From contig NC_081406.1 of the NCBI RefSeq assembly GCF_030272615.1, forward strand, positions 261,259,386 through 261,323,385: DNA of 64,000 nt, written 5' to 3'. The notes under the pieces are model-generated. The model worked only from the letters and a program-made list of their open reading frames with translations, was not told where the DNA came from and made no database searches. Positions 23,829 to 35,401 of this stretch are shown here, in pieces (position 1 is the first letter of the stretch; each line of letters begins with the position of its first letter). The position numbers and the translations under genes are program-made. The stretch is from Cryptomeria japonica (lineage: Eukaryota; Streptophyta; Pinopsida; Cupressales; Cupressaceae).

Positions 23829-25933
23829 TCATTTTTGTCTTCTACAATTCAGTGAGGCTGAGGATCCGTGGGATGTCCTGCAGGAGGCTGTAACTGGTAA
23901 AACAACATTAATACATGTTAATGACATATATGTCAAATAACACATAATAACTAAAAATGAATAGACTAAAAAACTAAAGCATATCAGAGCCTCAGATGGA
24001 TGTGTTGTGGTCGTAGAAGGCAAAGTCACAGATGAATCAGTTACGACCATTTCCTATATCCATGGTAAGTGATCCAAAAGGAGTTAACTAGACGGTTTCA
24101 ACTCTGTTGTGCATTTAGTGAAAAGGAGTTGATCTAAGACTGACATAACTTTTGCCTTGGTCGTGTTGGATCCCAAAATATACGTGTAGGACTTCTACTG
24201 AAATGGAATGGTAGAATAACAATAGGAAGTTTGCAAGGGGCCTGTAATAGTTTAAAGACAATCATACAAGTTAATAACCCAAAGTTGTTGACAAACTAGA
24301 TAAAACAAATATTTTTAACATATGTACAAAAAATGCACATCGAAGCCTCATATAGTTCTCCTGTAGCCTTAGGAGGCCTTGTCGAATCTGATACAGCTAT
24401 TACCATTTCCTGTATGAAAAATGATAACATATGATATAGACATAAAAGGATTTAGTTATTTTGAACAAGCAAGAATACAATCCAAAGTGAATATGAAGAT
24501 ATCACCTCTTCCCTCTGCTGAACCTCATCGACATCAGGTGCATTCATTAATTCCGTAAACCCCATATGTTTTTGTATATAGAACAAATAAATTAAGTGCA
24601 TTTATCAATATCTACATATACATGTTTAATCATAATACATTTCAACAATTGAATTTAAATTGTAGTGAATTACCTTCTGTCATTTGGGTGTCTGAGAGGA
24701 TATCTTTTTCTGCCTCAAAGTGCTAGAGGATAGCTTTCTCACACGAGATGTCCTCGAGGCAAGTGGGATAAACTAATGGAAAAAAATTAACATAAGGGAA
24801 AAGAGCATGTATTTAATATATCACTTAAGTAAAAAATATATAAATCTAAATGGTACTGCATAGCTATCTTGGCCAAAGTCAATGGCTGGAAGCGTGATAT
24901 CATCAACTTGGGACATCTCAGCCACTGATAAGCCCTACAAAATATCAAGTAATGATACATATAATTAACAAAATATATTTTGAATCTAATGTATTATTAT
25001 ATTTTTAACGAATTTACAAATCTTTACCTCTGGTGGCGAAACTACTCGTGACCGTGGAGTCGACTAAACAGTATGTGGTGTACTCCCACCACCTGTTGCA
25101 CCCTACAATGCATTTTATTTATATGTCACTTTAAATTATTCTAAAAATAAAAATTCATTTCTTTTTATAATATTTAGTCACTTAATTGATAACATGTCAT
25201 AAACAGAATTAAATGCACCTGTGTTTGATAGATAGGGTACAACATATTGAGCAGTTCATCGGTGAGGGCCACATCCTCTACAGTGGAAGTATGATATCTA
25301 CTCCCACAACATGTACACGAATGAGATGTCCCACCATCCTCGTCCGCATCAGTGCCTACACCAGAACATACACCCTAGCAGGTGGGGCACATATGCTGAA
25401 TGGGTTGGCTTGTGCCAAATGATGCATGAGGTGTTGTTGATGAAGGAGGTGTCGCTGAGGAAGGAGGTGTTGCTGATGAAGGAGGTGTCGCTGATGAAGG
25501 AGGTGCTGTAGGTGCTGGTACATCCTCTACTCCAATGAACTGTGTCCCATGCTGAATAATGACATCAGTCAATGATGTAGCTTCCTGAAGAGTCTGTAAT
25601 TCCATAGACTCCTTCAAGGATATAGGGACATTGACATGAACCATGGGTTTAGGAGCTGTATGCCTCCTATGTTGTGGATCTACCACCCTATGGGCCCCAG
25701 GTCTATCCTACGCAGAGCCTCTCCCTCTACCCTGAAATTGTCAAATGTCAAAGTAATTCGGCTTCTCACCGAGGATAAACTCACAATACAACTTTCTCAA
25801 AAAATATAGAGGCACCTCCCAATTATTACAAGGTGGTTGGTCAAAAACCATATACCACCTATCCCAAAAAGCATCTTTCAACCTATCATGAACACACAAA
25901 TGTATAGGAAACTGAGTTGTATTTAGTTCTAGG
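23829..25933 (-). pseudogene. 3' part of the transposon's second gene: chain of small exons, LINE-split
   Basis: Minus-strand exons with GT-AG borders: 25933-25219 (ends YPIYQTQ), 25102-25028 (25 codons), 24934-24857 (26 codons) and 24772-24674 (33 codons). Further likely pieces lie near 24535-24505, 24410-24350, 24055-23990 and 23895-23829. The three internal exons with clear borders are whole codons, so the frame is kept. The first exon starts with a conserved-looking block (WDRWYMVFDQPPCNNWEVPL, then FLRKLYCEFILGEKP). A Pro/Ser/Thr-rich repeat (PPSSAT four times) and a CTCCGSRYH cluster follow. Stops (TAG near 25378, TAG in the 25-codon exon, TGA in the 33-codon exon) mark decay. The 5' part is at 33861-34432 beyond the LINE. 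Function unknown; an accessory protein of the transposon is likely from its position. Confidence 0.5.
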
Positions 25934-26309
25934 TTGTTTTTGATTAAGTAAAAATAGGTTTTAAGGGACTCGAAACCCGATTACGTTCAAAAGATATTCA
26001 AGAAGGAAACAAAACAAGACAGCTGCAAAAGACCAGCAAAAAAACTAGCAGTAGAGAAAAGGACAACAAGAAATTGACCCCAAGCCTAGCATTACAAGAA
26101 AATTAAAAACTCTTCATAGTTTCCTCAGCATTCTGTACGAAGAGCATCATCGCCTTGGCCACTTCCCTCAGGTCGTTGTTTTCCTGTCCAATCTGACTCT
26201 CTTTCATTTTGGTGTCCTTCTCAGCAATTGTCTTCCTAGTTCTGTGCCTAGGGTTCTGGTGGGTAGGGTTGGAAGTTGGAGCATCTTCTATAATTACCAG
26301 GTTCTTCTC

Positions 26310-27905
26310 CTAATTTTTCTTTTCCAAATGATCGACCAACGCATTCATATTCTGGGAAGAAACTTTAAGGACCTGGAGGCTGTGGTTCATAAGGCTTTTC
26401 AATGCCTTCTCATTACGAGCAATCTGGGTGTTGATGTTGTCTTTGTCCTCCTCCACCTGCTCTTTCATAGTTCTAATAACATCCTTCAAATATTTCAGGT
26501 CCCCTTTTATCAGATCTTTCTCCAGCCAGTAATCCATCTCCATTTCCTCCTCCACTTCACTATTTTCCGTATCCTCATTCCGTTTCCCAGAGTTAGACAT
26601 CTTAATCAGCTTATTGATCTTATCTTCCAGCTCCCTTTGCTTACCTTGCATATTGGTGATGTTTTCAACAACCCATTTCTAGAAATTGAAGAATTCAAGA
26701 GTGCAATTGTAGGCGGTGTCCAAGATGGTATCCATAGAGTCCTTGCTCTGTTCAGTCTCCTCAGCATTAGGGTTGTCATACTCCTTAGGATTCAGAGCCT
26801 CATTCTCGCTTTCTGAACCCTTAGGGTTAGAGTGAGGGTTCTCAGAATTACCCCCTTCCTCCCCTTCACCATAGTTCTCATCCTTGTTTGGCTCCATTTC
26901 AGTATCAGTGTCCTTATCCTTTTCCTCTTCTTCATCACAATGCACCTCCTTTTCTTCATGCTTTGTTTCAACTTTTCTTTTTTTATGGGTATGGGTGCTG
27001 AGCCGATCCCCATTTGAGTCAGAGTCTTTGCATCTCTTAGATATATGAGTGTTAATGATCAAAGGATCATCCTTGGTTTCCCTAGCCTTATCCTTAATAT
27101 GTTCATATATTAGCAGAATGAGTCCCTGGTGAGCTAAAGGATAGGAATTAGGCTTTTTAGCATAGTCGGCAAGGCTCTCGTTTAGAGAGGATGCTAAATA
27201 GAAGGGCAAGGATATTTTAGCCCCATGACGGAAATGGTTCAGGATAGCAAAATGATAGTTATAAATTTTTGTAAATCTGCCATCCATAGTCAAATATTCC
27301 ATTAAAGCCCTAAGAACTTTTTGCCAGAAAGGCTTTACCTGCTGGGGAGTGTAGTAGGAGATGTTGTCCTTCTTCGCAAGCTTACCCTTCTCATCCTCCA
27401 TCTTCGGGAAATTTTTGAAAGCCTCAGCTGCATACTTCCGATCCTTGTAGAATTTAGTCCCCTCCATCTTGAGCCCCGTGACCTCTGCAATCAAGTTTTC
27501 ATCGATTTGCCAAATCTCCCCAAACAGGGTGGCTCTGTTGTTATTCCAGCTTTTAGCAAAACCGTAAGACACAGAGTTTCTGCTTCCGTGAAGCTTTTCC
27601 ATTTAGTCAGTGAAGTCGTGTCTATGGAGCCTTCTCTAGACCTTTCTTTCACTCTTCCAATTCTTGCATCCTGGAGGCTCGTTCCTATTTAGGTTACCGC
27701 CCATTCTGAGCTCCAAGTAAAGATACCCACTGCTGCAGTTCTCAATCCGCAGATAAAAGTCTGAAAAATTGTTATTTCTGGATTCCCCATGTAAAGACTC
27801 TTTCATAGTTTTGAAGTTGCTGCTTATGTCCGCACAAACCCAGCTATTATTACTATAATCTTTCGCACACATATGATCTTGGATACGATGCTGAGAAACA
27901 CTCAT
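26310..27905 (-). pseudogene. Extra ORF (ORF3) of the LINE, three stops in one frame
   Basis: One minus-strand frame of 532 codons runs from ATG 27905 to 26310 and is cut only by TAG and TAA just before 27602 and TAG at 26679-26681. Residues about 100-300 are globular (IWQIDENLIAEVTGLKMEG, then HFAILNHFRHGAKISLPFYL) and resemble proteins often labelled putative plant transposon protein. An acidic Glu/Asp/Asn tract follows (HEEKEVHCDEEEEKDKDTD), then a coiled coil (QGKQRELEDKINKLIKM). It lies between the RNase H end (27973) and the LINE 3' terminus on the same strand, with no sign of a separate insertion, so it appears to be part of the LINE. Plant L1 elements normally end soon after RNase H. 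Role unknown. Confidence 0.6.
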
Positions 27906-27972
27906 AATCTAACAATTAATCCACCCCCAAAATCTATTTTTGGAACTCGTTCCCCAGAACTTAATCATGAGA

Positions 27973-30900
27973 TTAACTTGACCCATTGATGCGATCAAAG
28001 TATAATTGCTCTTTAACCTCCGGTTTGATGTGAGTTTCTCCAATGTATTTGACATCCTTCTCCAAATTGATGCCTTCATTGGCTAGGATATCCACAACCT
28101 TATTGCCCTCTCTAAAGGTATGAGCTATACTAATGCTAACATAGTTATTTAAAATCTCTTTAGCATTTTTAATTAAATTGGTAATATTCCAGGAAACAGA
28201 ACTAGTACCTTTGAGGGCTTGTATGATGTTTGAAGAGTCCCCTTTGAGCCAATTTTTTTTGAATTTGAATTCCTGAGCTAGCTGGGGGCTCTTTAGCATT
28301 GCCAGAGCTTCAGCCACATGGTTATTTTGGATCCCAAAAGGAGAAGCAAAAGCAACAATGCAAATTCCTTGAGCATTTCTAATAACTCCTCCTCCACCAG
28401 CCTTTCTAGGGTTCCCTTTAGCCGCCCCATCAACATTAACCTTTATCCAGTCATATTCAGGAAACCGCCAAACAATGTTATCTCTTTTATTCTTATTTTC
28501 CGATCTATAGACCTTATGCATTAGGTTCCATTCGGTAAGGATGTCTTTTTCCATATCATTCATATCATTAATAGACCATTGCTAATTATTCTTGTGAGGA
28601 ATGTTGATGTTCTCCTTTATAGCCCTGCATATTTTTTCAAAGACCACCTGAGTATTACACTTAACTTCCCTAAATATCCTATTATTCCTTTCTTTCCAAA
28701 TGCCCTAGCATATCATGGGGAGGGTCAAAGACCAAAGGTGCTTGATGATTTGGCATCTAGTTGGAAAATTCCATTGCTAGATAATATCCTTGATGCTCTT
28801 GTTCATGACCCAATTAACTTCTCATTTTTCCCACATTTTGCACCAAATATCCTAGGTAAAGGAGCAGTGAAAAAAGAGATGATCAACTAATTCCCCCTCC
28901 TTCTGGCAAAGCTCACATCTATTAGGGAGTTTGAAACCCCTTCAGATTAAATTGTCAAGAGTAAGAGTGCTATTATGAGAAGCAAGCCAAAAGAAAATGT
29001 TGACTTTAGGGATCAAAATGTTGTTCCAAACTTTACTCCAAATGGGATTGTTGGTTTGAGAAAAGGTGTTTTTATAGGCGGAGGCAACCGTAAATTCACC
29101 TTTAGGATCACTTTTCTAGAGGAAAACATCATCATAGCCTTTGTTAGGGGAAAAGGACAACAACTCCTTTTGGAGAGAGGAAAATCCAGAATGGATGTCA
29201 TTAAGCCTAACCCACTTGTCCTCCTTCCAATAGTCACAAACCATAAGCCCAAACCTCCTTTTACACTCCTCAATAATTTGACTATTGTTTTGATCATAAA
29301 GGGCTTCATTCTTCATCCAGGGGTCTTCCCAAAACCTTATTATGTCACCTTTTCCAAGGACCCATCCAGCCCTAGCTTTTGCCACTTTTATGGATTTGGT
29401 AATACTATAACAGATGAAGGATCCAGCAGGGATATCTTCAGAGTTAAGGATCTCTTGGATAGTTTGATTCTGAATGTATTTGTCAAACCGAATTTGATTC
29501 CAATCTTTCTTAGTATCATAGGTTCTCCATAATTGTTTAGCAAGAAGAGCTTTGTTAAAGATTTTTAGAGCTTTAATCCCCAGCCCTCCTTTGTTCTTTG
29601 GTCTACACACTTTGTCCCAGGCAACCAAGGGTATTCTCTTTTTTTCTTCCACTCTTGACCATAAAAATCTCTTCTGGATTCTTTCCATAGCTTCAACAAA
29701 TTTAATTGGGATACCAAACAGGCTGAGTGCATAAACAGGTAGATTTTGAAGAGTAGCTTGAAGGAGCTACATTTTCCCAGTGTGAGATAACATTGAGCCT
29801 TTCCATCCAGCAAGTCTTTTATTAATTTTATCAATAAGCATATTCCAAAAGGAATTTGGGGGAGCTAACCCCAAAGGAAGGCCCAGATAGGTGGAAGGGA
29901 GCATTTCCACTTTGCACCCAATAATGTTAGCAATCTTTTGTTGTCTTGTGACCAGAGTATTGAGGAAGTACATAGCCGATTTGTCCCAATTGACTTGCTG
30001 ACCAGTAGCCAAAGCATAGGAGTTAAGAGCTATTTTGAAGGCATCAGCCTCCTTGGTCGAAGAATATCCCATGAGGATAGTGTCATCAACAAACTGTTGA
30101 TGAGTGCAAAAAACATTAGCAGAGGAAGGTTGAAGACCTTTGATAGTTTTGCTTTGTTTCAACTTATGAATCAATCTGGTCATACTTTCAACCAATATGG
30201 TAAAAAGGATAGAGATATGGGATCTCCTTGTCTGAGCCCTCTTGAAGTTTTAAAAAAGTTTGTAGGAGATCCATTAATCATGATAGAAAACATAGGAGTA
30301 GTAATCAGTTCTCTGATTATTTTGATTACCTTATCATCAAAACCAAAAGCCCCCATGATTTTGAAGAGAACATCCCACTCAACTCTATCATAAGCCTTTG
30401 CCAGATCCAGCTTTATCAAGAAACCTTCTTTTTTAGCAGCACTGAGGGAATGAATGTTCTCATGAACAAGAATAATTGAGTCCAGGATCTGCCTACCAAG
30501 AACAAAACCTTTCTACTCCTCAGATATGATGAAAGGAAGCACCGCCAAAATTCTAGTGGTCAAAACTTTGGATATAATTTTGTAGAAAGAGTTGCATACG
30601 CTAATTGGCCTAAAGTTTCCCATAGAGTCTACCCCAACAACTTTGGGGATTAAGGATATAAAAGTGGAATTAAGTTCCTTAAGGATTCTTCTAGATCCAA
30701 AGAATTCTTTGACCGCATTAACCGTGTCTTCCCCCACAATATGCCAGAACTCTTGGAAGAAAAACATAGGGAAACCGTCAGGGCCTGGAGCTTTATCCCC
30801 TTGAAACGAAAAGACAACTTTTTTTATTTCTCCAGCAGACGGGATGGCAGTAAGGGCCTTATTCTGAATAGGGTTAATGACCTTAGGAATAATATTAACC

Positions 30901-32159
30901 AAATTGAGTTGATGGGTATGATCAATGTCCTTGTTACTAGAAAGGAGCTGCTTGAAGAATCTAACAACTTCATCCCTGATTTCATCCTCATTAAGCAGAG
31001 TGTTGTTTTCAACAATTAGTCTTGTGTTTCTATTTGTTGCCTTATGTTTTAGAGAAGTCATGTGGAAAAATTTAGTGTTTCTGTCCCCTGCCTTCAACCA
31101 TATAGCCCTAGATCTCTGCCTCCAATAGATTTCTTCCCTAGAAATAATGTTGTGGATATTGACTAGAACATCATCTTCCATGGCTTTGGAATACTTTTTG
31201 TAGCCTTCTTTCTAGATTGAAATTTGTATTTGGTCCAGTTCCTCCTTTAATTTTTTCTTTGAATCAAAGATATCACTAAAGACCTTCTTGTTCCAGGTCT
31301 TAATGTTGGTTTTGATGTTTTTAAGTTTTTTGGCAACTTTATACATGGCAGTTCCATTAACATCAAGTTTCCACCAATTAGTAATAGATTTTTCAAGATT
31401 AGGGTGGGAGGTCCACATCTTTTCGAAACGAAAAGGGAATCTCTAATTATTCTTAAAATTCTTAGCAACAAAAGAGATGGGATAATGATCTGACCCAATT
31501 CTATTAATAACAGAAAGGGAGCATCTATGAGAAATAATCCAATCATTAGAGAGAAGGGATCTATCAAGTCTTACCTGGATGAGATCTTCACCATCTCTTC
31601 GGTTAGACCAAGTGTAGGAAGCCCCATTGAGATCCATATCAATGAGAGCATTGTCATTAATAAAGTCCATCAGGTCAGATCTGATGTCTGGTTGAGCTTG
31701 ACTACCTCCAAATTTTTCAATGTCTTGCAGAGGAGTATTGAAATCTCCCATCACAACCCAGCTGTACACAGGGAATTTTTTTCTTTTATGCTAAATTTTA
31801 TTCCAAAATTTATTTCTAGTGGATTTGGAGTTAGGGGCATAGATATTAGTGATAACAAATTCCTTACCATCAAAGATGCTTTTAGCTTTTAGGGATAAAA
31901 TATTGCCATCAACATCAATCATATCTCCAGAGGTTGTGCTTTTATTCCAGAATATAGCAACCCCTCCCGAGGCTCCATTCGAGCTACTGCCACAAGCCCC
32001 TCCATTTTTGAAAAACTTTAATTTCTCCACTTTCTCTTTACTCATTTTGGTTTCCTGAACCAAGATAATATCCGGATTTTGATCTCGAATGAGGTTCCTT
32101 AATATATCATGTTTATTGAGACCATTTAGGCCTCTGATGTTCCAAGATATTACTTTCAT
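27973..32159 (-). pseudogene. LINE ORF2: AP endonuclease, reverse transcriptase, RNase H
   Basis: Starts at ATG 32159 (MKVISWNIRGLNGLNKHDIL, the endonuclease N-terminus with its metal-binding Asn). It continues with ETKM, VVMGDFNTPL and GSDHYPI, all endonuclease signatures. Reverse transcriptase blocks follow: NFRPISVCNSFYKIISKVL, IKLDLAKAYDRVEW (catalytic Asp), GLRQGDPIS and FVDDTIL (YADD equivalent). A C-terminal zinc-binding-like region (about 29600-28950) leads to an RNase H domain (VNVDGAAKGNPRKAGGGGV ... LKGDS). Stops interrupt frame 2 at several points, and coding shifts to another frame at about 30190. The enzyme would nick target DNA and copy the LINE RNA in place; this copy cannot. 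Confidence 0.88.
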
Positions 32160-33860
32160 TTGGAAGCCTGAGGGCAGGATTCCTTGATAGTTCGCTGCCT
32201 TCCATCAGCTATATTTTGCTTACTCTCCTGGTCCCTATGCCATTTCATAGTTTTGTGTCCCGGTGGGGATCTTGAAGCCCTAAAATTGGCCTTAGATCTG
32301 GTTCTGTTTTTTACTCCATTAGGGCCTCCTACCTTCTTGGTTATAATTTTCTTTCCATTTCCTGTTGTGTTTTCTTCTTGTTGTTCTGCTCTAGAGTCAT
32401 CTTGCATGTTGCTCCATAGGTCTTCTCTTTTCTAGGATGAAGTGGTCATATTGACTTCTATATTATGGAATAAGGTATTTAAGTTTGCTTGCAGCGACCC
32501 AAACTTGTTACTCCTTCCCAGTTTTATTTCGTGTTCTTGAAACTCTTCCTCTAAATAGGGTTCATCTTTTTTTGATATAGGTTCATGAAGATCCTTAGGA
32601 TGAGAATTAGTGATATTCTCAATCTCACCATCTTCAAGTGTCTCTTCACTGATTTCATTCTCCTTCGCCTGTGACTATAGAGCCTCAAAGGTATTGCCTA
32701 TTTTGATCTCAAACTCCCTGGTTTCATTCTTTTTATTCCCCTTCAGGGGGGGGTCTTTAGGAGGGTCAGTGCTATCTGCTTTCAGGTGTTCTGGTATATT
32801 CACCAAGTTTCCACTTTTTTCTTCTAACTTGATGCAGTCTTTGTTATTATTTTTTTCTTTCCATATTGGTTTGTGAATATTTTTTTCTTTCATCACAGGT
32901 TTTTTAGGGTGGCTGGGGTAGGCCTTAGCCCAGTGACCTGCTTTTTTGAAAGAGAAGCAAACAAATGGGAGAGATTTGAATTCATTGGCTTGTTCCCATA
33001 ACCCAAGTTTGGAGTTTATGTCAATAGTACTTGGGAGGTCCATATTCTGTGATATGTTGACGCAAATGAGTGCATACACCAATCTCTTGCGAGCTGCTGT
33101 CATTGGGTCTATCACAACAAGCTCCCCAAAGGAGTTAGCGATTCCTGAGAAAACATCCTCCACCCAGTATTCCAACGACAACCTAGGCAACCTAACCCAC
33201 ACTGGAGTAGATTTAAAGAAAGAATCATTGAGTTGCATGTTAGGGGACCATTTTCTAACAGAAAGAGAGGATTTACCAAACATCCAGGGGCCGCCACTTA
33301 GCACAGCTTCCAAATCTTCCCCACATGAGAAAGAGAAAACAAAAAAGCCTCTAGGTAGGGCAGAGACTTCAACCTATCCTTTCATTCTCCATTTTCTCTT
33401 AACAAAGGACCTAACATCCTCAATATTAGGTCGAGGTCCAACAAATTTCCCCACTAGAGAAAGAGTCATTAAAGAGATGCTATGATCAATAACTAAATCA
33501 AGAATCTCAATCGCAAGTTTACCTGTTCTATTATCTGATATATCCTTCACAAAGGGGAAAGATGATTTACCAGTCGGTTTACCAGATTCTTGTCTTGCAA
33601 AGAGACTATTCCAGGGTTTAGGTATTCGCCCCTCCTTGATATTTTCTGAGTCAATCTTCACCGCCTCGGGGCTTAAATCTTGAGAATCTTTTAAGTTTTC
33701 GGGATCAGGAGGAGGGTCCCGTGTTCGTGGGTCCCCATCCTGCCTTCCATCCTCATCATCAGATGCTTGTCCTTGAGCTGCAGTGGAATTAGAACCAGAG
33801 GATCTAGCATCACTGTTCCCTCCATTTCTCGATTTCAAGTCTCTTGGAATGAGCGAATTG
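32156..33860 (-). pseudogene. LINE ORF1: DUF4283-like RNA-binding protein
   Basis: One minus-strand frame runs to a TGA at 32156-32158, broken by stops near 33374 and 32675. A Ser/Asp/Pro-rich N-terminus precedes a DUF4283-type domain (LSLVGKFVGPRPNIEDVRSF ... VLSGGPWMFGKSSLSVRKW). A degenerate zinc knuckle follows (CFSFKKAGHWAKAYP, with the second and fourth metal ligands lost), then a basic tail. Such proteins coat LINE RNA. The final TGA overlaps the ORF2 start as ATGA, suggesting stop-and-restart translation in the active ancestor. The 5' border with the host gene frame is uncertain, because both happen to share a frame. Confidence 0.75.
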
Positions 33861-34432
33861 GTGAAAAGAGCAGATATGTCAGCTTTAACTATGCCCTTTT
33901 TCTTCACTTGATCATATGACAACCCATCCGCATAAAATGTTCGACATCTATCCCTCCATGAACCCCATTTTGTAACCTCCCTAGATACCTCATTTGCACT
34001 ATTAGCCATTGTTTCTAGTGTTCTAGCAAGGGTTGAGTGGTGCTCAAGCTTAGAGGTCCTCAACCTATTCACCAATATAGAAATTTGGGTACTATTTTGT
34101 GTAAGGCGATTGATGAGATCCTCTTGTGTGGCATCTACATGATCTAATGGAGGACGTGGAGGGTTTCGGGGTGGTGGTGGTTGTTGAGGAGTAGCATTTT
34201 CAGGATTTTGAGGGTTTTCTTGTTGCTCTTGTGCAATGTTAATAGGGTTTTCTTGTGTTGCTTGTGTAGGAGGAGGTCTTTGTTGTCTATTTCATTTTTG
34301 GGGATTGCTTGAAGAATCTGACATCAAATTAGTAAAAATAAAACTTAAATCAATTTAAAAACCCTAATTTAATTAAAATGCAAAGAAAAATAATCAAACA
34401 AATCAAATCTTACCTATTCGACGGGGTGCCAT
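33861..34432 (-). pseudogene. 5' part of the transposon's second gene, with a 19-nt first exon
   Basis: The minus strand begins with a micro-exon at 34432-34414 (ATG, MAPRRI plus one base) followed by a GT-AG intron (34413-34318). Exon 2 from 34317 continues in frame: a Pro/Gln/Asn-rich segment (ENPINIAQEQQENPQNPENA, PPPPRNPPRPP), then a helical, probably coiled-coil region (NRLTQNSTQISILVNRLRTS), then REVTKWGSWRDRCRTFYADG. One TGA near 34290 breaks it. The frame then passes into the LINE. The gene points inward from the right terminus and starts about 375 bp from it, a position typical of genes driven by terminal promoters of DNA transposons. The product is unknown. Confidence 0.55.
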
Positions 34433-34768
34433 TGTTGAAAATTGCTTTTGATGATGGGAAAATAAAAAATTGTTGCAAACCCGTGCGGGTTCGATGCTTT
34501 TTTTGGTTTCTCCTTGCTGCTGTTCCACGAGTTTTGGCGTTGAAAATGGCCAAAACCCATGGCCTAAACAAAAGAAATATGTTTCTCAAAACCCGTACGG
34601 GTTTTGAGAAACTTAAAAAAAAAATTTATTTAAAAAAAATGTTCCTCAAAACCCATACTTTTGGTTTTTTTAATTGTTTTTTCTCTAGGCTTGGTGTTAC
34701 CAAGCCTAGCACATTTTTGAAATTTTAGAACCCGTACGGGTTATGAAAATTTTTGTTTTTTTTGGCAT
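34433..34768. other. Right subterminal region with aacccgtacgggtt palindromes
   Basis: Contains aacccgtgcgggtt (34478-34491), aaaacccgtacgggtttt (34587-34604), a half site at about 34648 and aacccgtacgggtta (34729-34743). A separate inverted repeat taggcttggtgttaccaagc lies at 34687-34706. These match the palindromes at 12702-12822 and 16868-16936. Confidence 0.75.
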
Positions 34769-34807
34769 GTGGCCACTTTTCTGTTCACCATCTTGGTGCA
34801 CTTACCC
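34769..34807 (-). repeat. Right terminal inverted repeat of the 30.8-kb transposon
   Basis: Reverse complement of the left end (3961-4009). Followed directly by ATCT (34808-34811), the second copy of the target duplication. Confidence 0.9.
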
Positions 34808-34811
34808 ATCT

Positions 34812-35377
34812 CCATTAGGTTTCTGATTTTTCAGCATGTCATCAAGTTCTTTTGAACTTTTCTTGAATTTCTCCTTATGTTGATTGGCAGTAGCCAACTC
34901 ATTTTCCAAGAAATCTTTTTGTCTCATGAGTTCAGTTTTATCATGTTCCAAGTGAATCATATCTGTCTTCAACATATCATTTTCATGACCAAGTCTTAGA
35001 TTTTCATTTCCAACATCATTGATTCTCCTACTCAAGTCATCTTCATTCTTCATTCTATCTTCAATGTCTTTACAAAATCTCATAGTCATATCTTGCATCT
35101 CATTCCTCAAGGTCATGTTTTCTTGCTTCATCTTGCTTACAAGATCATTAAGAGTTTCTTTTTCATCATCATCATTTTGTATCTTCTCATGAAGTTCTTT
35201 TCTTTTGTTCCTAGCAATAGTTAGATTTTCTTGAAGTCCTTGAATGATTTCCTTTGCAGTCTTGAAATCATCTTCAAGTTTGATATTTTTCAACTTTTCT
35301 GCATCATAATCTGAAAGAGTTGTTTCCAATTGCTTTCTCAAGTTTTCCATCTGTACCGGTGTTAGAATCTTCCTCAA
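34812..35377 (-). pseudogene. Retroelement gag, N-terminal coiled-coil part
   Basis: The minus strand encodes about 190 residues of nearly continuous heptad-like helix (ENLRKQLETTLSDYDAEKLK ... LRLGHENDMLKTDMIHLEHD), ending KNQKPNGD at the transposon junction. The first in-frame ATG is at residue 10 of this open stretch. It lies just downstream of the primer-binding site of the LTR at 35422-36198. Its second half is at 3423-3960; the two join in frame without the 30.8-kb insert. Coiled coils in gag support capsid multimerisation. Confidence 0.8.
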
Positions 35378-35401
35378 GCTGTTAGGCTTTTGAAAAAAGA
35401 G

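Larger units (their letters stand above)
25934..33860 (-). mobile_element. L1-type LINE, nearly full length, decayed
   Basis: The minus strand shows ORF1 (DUF4283-like plus zinc knuckle), ORF2 (endonuclease, reverse transcriptase, RNase H), an extra ORF and a typical plant L1 3' end (cccttaaaacctatttttac, then ttaatcaaaaacaa) at 25934. The 3' end is exact to a few bases. The 5' end is only approximate, because no clear target duplication was found; it lies inside exon 2 of the transposon's second gene. Several stops and one frame change make it immobile. Confidence 0.8.
3961..34807. mobile_element. 30.8-kb terminal-inverted-repeat DNA transposon with nested insertions
   Basis: The ends are inverted copies beginning GGGTAAGTGCACCAAGATGG, and the element is flanked on both sides by ATCT (3957-3960 and 34808-34811), a 4-bp target-site duplication. 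The target is the gag of a minus-strand LTR retroelement, whose frame rejoins once the insert and one ATCT are removed. Inside are a plus-strand DDE-type transposase gene, a minus-strand second gene, palindromic subterminal motifs near both ends, a polypyrimidine tract and a 349-bp tandem array. Later insertions are an LTR retrotransposon (4856-12679) and a LINE (about 25934-33860); without them the element is about 15 kb. A 4-bp duplication is known for the Sola, Ginger and some Academ superfamilies; the transposase suggests Sola-like, which I could not test by search. Confidence 0.85.

Noticed and set aside
25430-25510. Short tandem repeat as a CRISPR-like array
   Set aside because: It is a coding repeat (PPSSAT) without spacers, in a plant nuclear genome.
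33980-34060. ctagaaca-like string as LINE target duplication partner of 25920-25933
   Set aside because: The match is only seven bases and then breaks, so the LINE 5' border is left approximate.
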